Below are positions 8,078 through 20,000 of a stretch of DNA of 64,000 bases, one piece after another (within the stretch, counting starts at the first letter, position 1; each line of letters begins with the position of its first letter). The DNA is from Paraburkholderia flava. GTDB taxonomy: Bacteria; Pseudomonadota; Gammaproteobacteria; Burkholderiales; Burkholderiaceae. Position numbers and translations under genes: made by a program. Below the pieces are notes generated by a model. That model did no database searches. It had not been told where the DNA came from and saw nothing but the letters and a program-made list of their open reading frames with translations. The stretch spans positions 558,001-622,000 of the forward strand of contig NZ_SMRO01000001.1 of the NCBI RefSeq assembly GCF_004359985.1. The letters run 5' to 3'.

Positions 8078-11000
8078 ATGACATTGATGGCGATTGGCGG
8101 TGGGGGCGGTCCGGTTTACGTTCCCCCACCCAAGACTGACACCAAGCCGACCTCTACGGCCCCCACTCCGACCGCTGCCCAGATCGCGCAGCAGAAGGCG
8201 CTCGCCGCGGCGCAGGCCGAGACCGCTGCGCTGCTGAAGCAGGCGCAGCAGGAAATGAAGACGCTACAGCAGATGTACGACCGGGGTGCGCGTCAGTCCG
8301 ACATCGACGCTCAGCTCGACAAGGCGAACTCAGCCTGGGGCGCGGTGCAGGCGTCCGTCGAGAACCAGATGCGCGTGAGCATCGACGGCGGGGGCGACGT
8401 GAAGCAGGCGGTATCGGCGGCGAGCGCGGATATACGCGCGCTCGCACCGAAAGATCCGGTCCTGAGCGACGTCATCAACAGTGCGCAGACGGTTGTCTCG
8501 TCCGAGACACCGGCCGCGCGCAGCACAAACGAAAAGGCTTTTCAGTTCGCGCTCGCCGCACAGACCGATCAGACGGCGACGACCACGCTGAATGCGTACA
8601 GCGTTCAGGCCGCTACCTTGCGTCTGAACGACGCGAAAGCCGACTACGCCGCATGGCTGAAAGAACCGGGCGGCGTGCGGCGTGCCGATGGAAGCGATAT
8701 CACGCAGGAACTGTCGCAGGAACTGTCGCAGGCGCAATCGCAATACGACCAGGTGACAGCCGGCAATAACAGCGCACTGACTTACGTCACACCCGCCGAG
8801 CAGACGCAGGCGCAGGCGTTCGCCAACACGCAGGAATCCCCTGCCAGTCTCACGCAGGACAAAACCACGGCGGACCAGAACGCCAACGCCGCATATAACA
8901 GCCTGACGGGTTCGCTGTTGCACGAATTCAACGTCCAGGCCGCGACTTTGCGCCTGAAGGACGCGAAGGCCGACTACGCCGCGTGGCAGAGCGAACCGGG
9001 CGGCCTGAAGCGCGCCGATGAAAACGACATCTCGCAGGAACTGGGACAGGCGCAATCGCAGTACGACCAGGTGATGGCCGGCAACGACAAGGCCCTGACC
9101 TACGTGACGCCCGACGAACAGACGCAGGCAGTGGCGGCCCTCAAGACACAGCATCAGGGCGACTGGTTCGCGAGCCCGACTGACGACGGCAACGGCGGTA
9201 CGCAGCCCAGCGTGATCGACACGGTCGCCGCTCAAAGCCAGTTGCAGCGCGATGTGGCCAACGTCGATCCGAACGATCCGACGCTCACGCCCACGATGAA
9301 GAAGCTCGCGCAGACCGATCCGGTCACGTTCGCGCTGCTGCAGGAAACCGGTCAGACGGTCGATCCGAACGCGCCGGGCCTGACACAAGACGAAAAAAGC
9401 CTCGCGACGCAGAATCCGCTGGCATACGCGTTCATCAAGCTCACCGGCGTCAACGTCAATCCGGCGCACATGACGCCTGCACAGAAGCAGACGTTCTACG
9501 TGACCGACCAGGGCAACCTGTTCCAGTACGCGATGAAGAGCGCCGACCCGAAAAGCGCGGGCGTCGCCCAGTTGAAGATGCTGCAGACCGTGGCGCCGAC
9601 CGTGCGCCTGCAATACACGCAGGACACGGTCAACGCGTTGATGAAAAACCCCGCGAACGCGAACGCTGCGCTCACGGTGCTGAACACCAACATGAACGCG
9701 ACGTTTTCGACCAGCGAACGCGAAACGATGTGGAATCAGGCTGGCCTGCCGCACTTCAACGCGCAGTACGTCACGTCGCAGATGAATCAGTTGATGGTCG
9801 CACCAGACCGGACCGCAAACGATCCGGACAGCGTGCGCGCCCGCAACGACAGCACGATGAACGCCGACAAGGTCGGCAAATGGATGCAGAGCGTCCTCGC
9901 GAATGCGCCGCCCGAGTTCGCAGGTCTGGTGGTCGACGGCGTCAAGAGCAATTTCAGCGACAAGTGGTACCAGTCGAACACCGGCACGCCCGCGCTGCAA
10001 CGCGGCGTTGAGTTCTACAAGGGCCTCAGCGAAGCCGTGGGACTTGCAGACCAGCAACCGACGCTGAACGGCAGCACAGTGCATCGGGAAGACGACGTCG
10101 CTTCGTGGCTGCTCGATCCGAAGAGCAAGGCGCAATCGATGATCTACATCCTGCGCGGCGACAGCACGTCCTACGGGTTCGACAGCATTCGCCAGACAGT
10201 CGGCGGCGGTTTCTCCCCGACGCTCTCGCAAACCGTGCTCAACCAGATGCAGGGCAGTTCGCGCTTTCAGGGCAACTTCGCGAACGATTTCCAGATGGCG
10301 TTCTCGCAAGGCTACAGCGGCGTACAGAAGAAGCAGGACAGCGCTTATGCCGATGCGAGCTACAGGCTGTTCCAGTCGAATCCGACACAATCGCTGCAAA
10401 CGTACTTCGACGGCTTCAAGACCGGCTACACCAACAAGGCGTACACGTTCACCGCGGGCTCGAATCAGCTGAGCAACTTTGTCGGCGCGGGGATCGGCAT
10501 CCAGCCGGACAATCCGAAGGCCGTGCCGCTCGATGCGAACTACAACCCGTCGATGGCGATGCTCGAAGAGCAGATTGTCTCGAACGGGTCGCAGATCAAC
10601 GCCAGCTCGCTGTATCAGCAGAACCAGACAGCCACCTCGATGATCAACACGGTGACCGATCAGATCCACACGGTCGGCGGCGATCATCCGGTCGTCACGC
10701 TGGTGCCGATCTACTACGTGTCGAAGGATTCGGGTGCCAGTCCGGGCGCGCTGTTCAAGGTACAAAACAAGGACGATCCGTCGAAATTCACCTATATCGA
10801 CGACCGCGGCTGGCAATACAAGGACCTGAGCGATTTTCAGCACAACAACGGTCTGTCCGACGACGGCAAACTGTACGTGCCGACCAATCTGACCATCGAT
10901 CAGTCGGCCCCCGGGTCGGTGCAATACCAGACGGTGGCCGCGCACATCACGTCCGGCTGGCAGCATGTCGAGAACGTGCTTGAGGACATCACCGGTCCGC

Positions 11001-14000
11001 TGGCACTGGCCGGCGGTCTGGTGCTGGTCGCGACGGGCATCGGCGCGCCCGAAGGCGCCCTTCTGCTGACCGCGACCGTCGGAGCATGGACCGGAATCGG
11101 TGCCGGCATGGCGGTGGGCGCGGTGGCCTCGATCAGCGACCTGTCCAACCTCAGCGATCACGGGCAGTCACTCGGCTTCGGCAATGCGCAGGCGCGCGCC
11201 GACTGGGTGAGCCTGATCGGCACTGGCGCGGGCGTGATGGGTGGCGGAATCGGCATGGTCAGCAAGACGCTGGCCGACGGTGCGTCGCTGTTCAACACAG
11301 TGAACGACGTATCGGCGTCGCTCGGCAACGGCGCGCGGTTCGCGGACGAAGCGAGCGCGTTCGACGGCGCGGCGAACATGACCGGCAAGGTCGCGCATGC
11401 GTTCAATCTGATCGGCGCTGCATCGGGTGTCGATCTCAGTACCGAGCAGGGAGTGTCGCTGCTGAAGAACTGGGATTCGATGTCGGATTCGGATCGCGCT
11501 CACCAGCTGTTCAATTTCGGCCTCGGCGTCGCGCAGTTCGGCGCCGGCTCGAAAATGATGGAAAAGCCGATCCGCGCTGCGCTGGGCATACCCGAGCCGC
11601 CGCGCGTCGCGCCGTCCTCCGTTCAGCCTGCTGACTCGTCGGATCTCGACATCAACAGGCCAGGCATGCTGACCGTGAACCGCAATGCCGCGATGCTCGG
11701 CGACGACCCCGTCACGGTGGACGCCGACGGAACATTGCGCGCGGGTGGCCAGGTGTTGACCTACGACGGCATCCCCGTGCGTGCGCAGCTTCGCGGCACC
11801 GACGGCGAGCCGCTCAACGACTCCCTGCCCGAAGGTCCGACGGCGCTGCTCGACAGCGACGGCAAGATCACGCTCGTCGATCCGGCGGTCGACCCGGAGA
11901 CCGGTCAGCCGTCCGTCACCCGGGTCGGGACCGATGCGCAGATCACCATCGACGAGTCCGGCAACCTCGGGCTGTCGGACAATCTGTCGCTTAGCCATCC
12001 TGACGATGTGAAGACGCCCGACCAGATCGCGCAAACCATCTCGCAGCTGGCCGCGACAAACGCGGGTGCGTCGTCGCCGACGTCGCCCTCTTCCGTCGAT
12101 CCCGCGACCACACAACCGCCCCCCCGTGCCGCGCCCGCCTTCGACGAAACAGTCGATCCGCTGACGCAGCAGGCCGCGCGCAACGCCGCATCGACGCTCT
12201 CCGATATCGAAACGAATTCGGTGCGCGCTGCCACCGACCAGCAGCAGAGTACAACCGATGCACGCGTGCGCCGCAGTGAGGTGGACGCGGCGGATCACGA
12301 CGTCGATCCGTCGGTGCGGACGAACGGCCGCGGCAACGAGCCGAACGCGAATGCGAATGCGCTCGACTCACGCAACGGCGGTGCGGAAACGAACGAGCCG
12401 GTCACCTTCCAGCAGCGCGTCGCATGGACCGTGCTCAATGCAACCGAAGCGTTGCCCGAGCACAGCAACCTCGACAGCGAAATCGGGATGCCGGTGGGCA
12501 ATCCTGCGCTGCGCACGTCGCAGACCATCGAATCGCAGGATATCGACGGCCGCACGCTGTACGTCGTACGCAACAACGAAGCGCCGCCGTCCACGCTGCT
12601 CGGGCCGGACGGCCAGCCTCTGCCGAAAGAAACGGACGAAGCGATCGCACCTCAGGCGAGCGCTGCGTCGCTGCGTGCGCCGGGTGCACTGTCGCAGCCG
12701 ATCGTGTTCGTCGAGGGCAGCCCTGAAGCGGGTATCGCAGCGGAGCTGGCGAACGCGTTGGGCACGCCGGTGTTCGTCGCGGCACGCGACGCGCTGGCGG
12801 CGGACGGCACGTCGCGCAGCAGCTTCGTGCGCTTCGATCCTGCGCCCGTCACGGCGAGCTCGCGGAATGCGTTCGTGCTGTCGCGCAGCGGCCTGCTGGT
12901 ACCGGATGACGGCACGCCTCTGCCGGCCGGCGAACGGCCGCTCGCATCGAGCGAACCAGGCGCCTACACCAACGGCCTTTACGTGCCGAAGGACGCAAAT
13001 CGCACGAACGACGATGACCCGACCCAGATCGCATTCAAGCCACGCGAAACGGGCGAAACAGATGCCACGCCGACTGGGCAGAAGGCGACCCCGCGCGCAG
13101 GCGTCGACGACGACGGCGCGACGTTCCCGCATCCGCAGATGGACGAAGCGCCCGCGCGAAACCCCGGCACGCCGGGCCTGCTCACCCAGTTGCAGATGCG
13201 CTTCGGCGGCGCGCCGTTGCCCAGCGAAGTCAGCGCGCTCGCCGAGCAGTCGGGCACGCTGTCGCAACAGCTGCGCATGCTCAACGACAAGGGCTGGCGC
13301 GTGAAGGTCGGCCGCGAAGGCGGCGGCAGCCGCATCGACACCAAGCGCAGACGCGTGACCATCGACGGCGCCCTGCGCAAACCGGGCTCCATGACCTATG
13401 CACTCGCGCACGAAGCGCAGCATGCGGTCGAAGTCGTTCAGGGTTTGCGCGGCTTCGATTACAGCGAGGGACAGGGCCGTTTCACACGCAAAGGGCTCGA
13501 GGCGGAAGCGCGTGCGCAGATCAACGCGTTCGAGGCGCGCTACGAGATCGACATGGCAGGCGGCGGCGACATCGCCAGGCACGTGTCGCTGCCGAGGCAG
13601 ATCCAGCGTATCGCCGACCAGTGGACGCCGGAGAGCGACTACTACGAAACCGTCGGCCGGCTGATGGACGCTTTCGCGGACGCGCCGGTATCGGGTGCCG
13701 TCAAACAGACCTACACGGAGTTCTACAACGACGCGTATGCGCGCCACGCCGTGGACGGCAACGCTGCGGCGAAAGCGACGGGGAAAGGCGCGGGCCGGAT
13801 GATGCCGGCACCCGAAACGGAAGGCACCGGCAATACGGGCGACACCGGCGACAGCGTGCGCCCTGTGGAACCTGCCGGGGAAGTCGTGCCGCCGACGCAG
13901 ACTTCGGCTGAGCATCTGCCCGTCGATCCAGACGCGACGGAGCCCGGTCTCGACACCCCGCCCGCCCAACCGAAGCCGGTCGCGTGGACGGTGCCTCCGG

Positions 14001-17000
14001 AAGTCCGCGCGAATCCGAATCTGTCGCAACAGGTGATCGGAGCGGCGCTCGCAAGCGGTAGCTGGTTTGAGGGTGTCGAGTATTACATCTATGCGCTGCA
14101 CGACGATGCGCTCGGCGGCACGCGCGAACCACAAAAACAGGGTCTGCCGGCGACCGGGCCAGGCGATCTCCTCGAAGATATCAAGGCGGCCGAACACGAC
14201 GACGCGCTCGCCGCGAAGAAAAACGCAGGCGACGACAAACCCGCGCTGACGGTGACGCGTTATACGAGCGACTTCGACGTCAAGATGATCGGTCTCAAAG
14301 GAGCGCTCGAGGGTCGCTACGGCATCGCGCTGGTCGATCCCAATGCGCTGGAACCCGACGGCTCCGTGAGCCCTGGAGCAGTCCTCGGTCATTACGTGCG
14401 CAACAGCGACGGATCGGGGCTGGATCTCGTGCTGAACCCGGCGTTCCAGCACGAAGTGCGCATTCGTTACCCGAGCAATTTCGAACCCGGCAAGCCGCTG
14501 ATCCGCGTGGAAAATGGTCAGCGCATCGACGCGATCAATGCATTGGATGGGCGTGAGGAGACGCAGTGGGCGGCGTATCCACGGCGCCCGGCGGATCTCG
14601 CGATCTACTCGGACCATCCGCTTCAGCCGGAGAACCGTTTTGACAACGGCGAGCGGCCTCTGCTGCCCGTGCCGCCAGGCCATTTCGCCGTGTATGCGCA
14701 CGCGTGGACCGACGCTTTTTCCGATCCCGGCGGTGTGCCGTTCGACGCGACCGAAATGGCAAAACGCATCCGTGCCGCTGGGTGGGACGGCGAATCGCCG
14801 GTCATTCTGTATTCGTGCGGTACAGGGATGCGCGCGGCACCGATGGCGCAACAGCTCGCCAGCATTTTGCGCGTCGACGTATACGGCGCGACCGGGTTTG
14901 TCGAAATGCGCTCGGCCCGGACGGGGGAAGGCAAGCCCGGAAGCGGCTACCTGACCGGCCTCGTGATCACGCCGGATGCGTACGACACGAACCGCGTACC
15001 CGACAGTTCGATCAAGGACAACAAACTGAATGTGATTCGCTTCCAGCCGGGTCTGCCACTCGCGGAAGGCGATCATCCGGTCCACTGGAACAATGTCGTG
15101 CCGCCTCCGGCCGATCCGGTCCAGCACGAAGGCGCAGCGCGTGCCCCCGTGCCCCCTCCCGAGCCTGGCCTGAACCGGCTCGCACCTCCCGCATCGGCGG
15201 GCGAGCTGCCCGATGCGCAGGGACCCGTCGCGAACCCGTCGGGTGCGCTGGAACCCTTTGTCTTCGAACCCGACGACATCACCACCGCAGACGAACGGGC
15301 GCAGCGCGAAGCCGAAAACGAAGGCCCCCGGACGCAGAAGACCTATCGGGACAACAGCAAGGTCTATACGCATCGCGAACTGCTGGGTGACGGCACCGGT
15401 ATCGTCTCGACACTCGCCAACGGTCGCGGACCGCTCGTGCAACCCGGCTTCGACGACGTGACCGGCCTCAAGGCGAGCGAGTACCCCGACTTCCTGCGGG
15501 CCGCCGACACGCTGCTGATGCCGCCCGCCGACGCACTGCATGCGACCGGAAGTCACGGCTTGATGTCGCCGCCGGGTCACCACGTCATCTTCGGTCACGG
15601 CATCTCGCCCGATGAAATGCTGGGTCCGGACAATCAGCCGGTCGGCGTCGACGACGTGGCTGCGCAGGTTGCCCCGCTCGTCGCCGACGGCCGCGATGTC
15701 ACGCTGTACTCGTGCTTCGCGGGCTCGAACCGCAGCGACCCGCTGCGCACGGGCGGCTCGACGCCCGCCGCAGCCGCCGGCGCGGGTTTTGCGCAGGCAC
15801 TCGCGCAACGTCTCGCAGAAGTGAACGGACGGCGCACCACGGTGTGGGCGCCGCCCGACATCCTGATGGTGTCGCCGGACGGCACGGCGGTCGTCCGGCA
15901 TACGAAGCTGGCTACCGGCGAAATCACCGGCGACAATCTGCCGATGCGCGCTTTTTACGGCGACCCGGCATGGGCGAGCGGCACCACCGATCCACGCTCG
16001 ACCTACCGCGCGCGCACCGACACCTCGGCAGGGCCAGCGCCTCAGCCGCCGCCCACACCGCAGGTGCGCAATCTGCCGCTCAGCGATCCGCATTTCGATT
16101 TTTCGCGCATCGCCGACGCAACCTTCGACTCGGTTTCGCTCGAACCGGGTTTCGCCAGCGCACTCGCCGACCGGCCCGGCGTGCTCGGCGATGTCGCTCG
16201 CGTCACGCGTCCGGGCGGGACCGTGAGTCTCGATCGGCCAAGCGGTTTTCTTGACGAGCCGGATCCGCAGGCATTGATCGACGCAACGCTGCAAGCGTTC
16301 GTCGACGGCGGCATGACACAGCCGCGCGCGATGTTCATGACCGGCAAGGACACGGGCATCGATCTCGGCGCCCCCGGTGTCGACATCACGCAGTTCGATC
16401 CTGAAGCAGGCTATTTCCGGTTCAGTGCGCAAGCGGGAGACGATGCCGGCGGCGCAAATTCGGCGGGACATCGAAACACGGCCCAGGTCACTGTCACGCA
16501 GGAGGAATTGGCGCACGCGATCGCCGACCGGAAGCAGAACGGCCCGCGGCAACGCTACGGGTTCATCGAGGCCGGCGCGTTGCCCGACGAAGCGGCCGTC
16601 GTCGCCGCACTGCCGCCCGACGCAACGCCGGTGCAACGCCTCGACGCACGTATTGCGGCCAATCTCGATGCAGTCGCGCGCAGCACGCCAGTCGAGATGC
16701 ATCGACTGTCCGATCTCGGCCACGACCCGGCAGCGGAACTGCACATCGCCCTGCCCGACGGCAGCGTGTACGTGAAGCCCGCGGGCGTCGACATGTATGT
16801 CGCCCAGCTGCACGATCCGGCGACCGGCGAGACGTCGTTGCAATTGATCCATGCAGGCGAACACGGGTTGCCCGAGGGTTATGCGATCGTCCATTCGAAC
16901 GGTCTTCGTGCCATCGGCATGTTCAAACGCGGGCCGCTGTGGCCGCAGTACGGCGCGGCGCCCGATCCCGCGTCTGTCGTCCCGGCACCCGACCAGCAGC

Positions 17001-20000
17001 ACGCGGCCGAATGGCTCGACGGGCGCAACCTGCGCACGCTGCGCCGGATCGACGGCGCACACCTGCCCGACCAGGCCTCGCTCGCGCGGGCGCTGGGCCG
17101 CGGCGCGCAAGTCCTCGTCACGCTGCACGTCGATCGTCCGGTCACGAATGCCGAACATTCGCAACCCGCCTTCGTCGCGGAACTGCAAACCGACGAGCAC
17201 GGCAAGCTGGGGACGCCGGGTCTGCTGCCGGGTCATAACCTGACACGCAAGGAGACCCAGACGTTGAGCAGCGCACTGAGCGCAGCCGGCCCGATCGGAC
17301 TCCGTGCGCGCGCGCAGTTCGACTTCTACCTGTCGCCGGTGTCTGCCGACGACCTCGCGAAGTTCGGCGGCGCATCGAAGATCGAGACCGCGAACAAGGA
17401 TCAGTCATGGTCCGCGACACCGTCCGGCCACGCGATCGACCCGACGGTCACGTCGGACATTCAGGCACTCACCGACGCGCCACGCTTCAAGCGGCCCAAG
17501 CTCGCGGCACAAGCTGTGACGCAGACAGGTCAGCGCATCTTCGTCAGCGAGATAAAAAGCGGCAAGGTATTCGGTCACGGAGAACGCGACTCCGCGTACG
17601 ACTGGACTTACTACGAGAAGACCAGCGTCGGTGGCGCGGAAATCGCCCCGCAAGATCTGGTGGCGGCGTTCCGGCGCCATATCGTTGGTCTGACGGTCGG
17701 CCGCGCGGGACGGCGCGGCTTTACCTTCATCGTCAGCGACCTCGATCCCGCGACGGTATCGCGCCTCGGCGGCTTTACGCCGGCCGAAGTGCCCGACCCG
17801 ACGGCACCGGAACGGAAACCGCGCCGCAACGCAGGCGATATCGGACAGTCTGCGCTCGCCACCTTGAGCCGCGGCACACGTCTCGTCACGGCACGGATGC
17901 ACGGCCAGCAGGCGTTCGAAAATGCAAAGGCGGCGAACGACACGCCAATAGTCGAGCCGAATCTGTTGCCGTCGGCAGCGTCCCCCTTGAGCGTGGTCGA
18001 CTTCAGCGGCTCGAATGCGCTGCATCTGCTGCGCGCGATCGATCAGAAGGCCGTCGACAGCACCTTCACGATCGTCGTGTACGACGTCGAAGGCCCGCTC
18101 GCCGAATCGATGCTGACGCCGCGCGGCGTCATCGCGGCGCGCGACGACGCGCTACGCTGGTTCGACGACCTGAGCCAGGCAGGCAACCTCAGCGAGACCG
18201 GTATCAGCCTCGACGAGATGCCGGTGGGACAGGGCCCGTACGGTGCGAATCTGCACTTCCTGCTGACGCGCCTCGACCCCGCCGAGTTTTCCCGGCACAC
18301 AAAGGCGACCCGGTTCACGGCCCTCGAAGCACGCGCGGATGCACTGCGCGTACAGCGCGACGCGCTTGCCGCAAGCGGCAAGAAATCGACACCCTATCGC
18401 AGGTTGTCCGATTTCGTTCAGCGCAAGTACAGCCAGGTCACGTCGGAAGCCCACACGCTCGCCCATGAGCTACAGATCAACGGAAAAAACAATACCGTCG
18501 CACGCGAACCGCTGCAGATCGAGCCGTATCAACCTGGGCTGTCGACGGGCACGGTCGTCGAATCGAATCTGCGCTACGGCAGCGCCGACCTCGACCTGTG
18601 GTTCCCCGAGATGCGCCGCGTCCAGGCATTCAACGAACGCCGCACCGCACCGCCGGAACAGCAGTTGAAACTGACCGGCGAAGCCCAGGTCATGATGGCC
18701 GACACGTCGATGTGGAAGACGCTCGGCAACCGGCTTTTCTTCGCGCGCAAGGATTCGACGCTGCCGTCACGCAACGCACCGATTCCGTTCAAGTCGCTCG
18801 CGCGCCGTTTCAGCGGTGCGACCGTCGCGCAACTGAGGATGATCCAGCTGTACGTGCGTTCCGATCCGGCCGTACAGGATCGCGTCGCACCCATGTCGCG
18901 CGAGTTCTCGCTGCGTGACGACCCTGCGCTCGCAATCGGGCAGGTCAAGCGCTACGGTGGTGCGGCGCCGATCTTCACGCTCGTCGTCGACCCGTATTCG
19001 CTCTCGGCCGGGCTTGGCGAGGCGCATAGCCGCGAGTTCCTGCGCGATGCCCGGGCGCTCGGCGATCCGTCGGGCGCTATCTTCGACGGCGAACACGGCG
19101 TGATCCGGCCAGCACCCGGTTCCGACGGCAAGGAACTGGCGCTCGACGATCTGCAGCACCTGTACGGCTGGCTCGATGCATCCGCGAAGGCAGGCTTCGC
19201 GATCCGGCTGGAAACCGCGCCGTCGCGCGCGCTCGTGTCGGCCACCGACCATCGCTTCGTGGCAGGCACGAACGACGCCTACGACGACTTCGTACGCACT
19301 TACAGCGTGCTGGAGCAGTGGGCGCTCGATCATCCGCACCAATCCGCACCCACCGTGATGGTTTCGTTCCACGGCTGGGACTCGATGCTCGAATCGGTGC
19401 CGGGCTACGGCCACGTGGAACTGATCAAGGCGGTGCTGGAACGCGCGTCGCTGGAATGGGTGCACATGGGCCTGTCGTACGGCACGCACGGTGCCGACTT
19501 CATCGCGAACCAGGACCTCACGACCGCGCTCTCAAAGCTGATCGTCGACTACGCGCACACGTCACCCGACCGGCTCGCGCGACTGCACGGCGCCGACGCA
19601 TTGACCCGCGTGCTCCTGCGGCCCGATGCGCAGACGTTTGCCGACCAGCACCAGTTGCTGTTCGCCGAGGTGGAGCGGATCGGTCGCCTGCACAGTATGA
19701 CGCCGGAAGAAATCGATGCACTGCGGGGCCAGCTCTACGAGGGCAACACGACGCAATTCCTGAACCGCGCACGCACGCAGACCATCGCGTATGCAAAGAA
19801 TTTCTGGGACCTGCCGGACAACGGGCCGCGCGGCCAGACCGAAAAACTCGCGCGCAGGTATTCGCTGCGCTGGATGACCGAGACAGGCGACTCGCTGAAT
19901 CTGCCGGTCGTAAAAACGAAGCAGACGCCGCGGACCACCGGCAGCGGATCGAACAAGACGGCATCCCCCACCACGCCGGCCGACTACTGGCGCTCCGTGG

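Noticed and set aside
12368..17236. Antisense open frame of 1,622 codons inside the giant gene (and a 943-codon one at 8330-11161)
   Set aside because: Composition is Arg/His/Ala-rich without domains, no RBS was seen, and it is the expected by-product of GC-rich third positions in the plus-strand gene.
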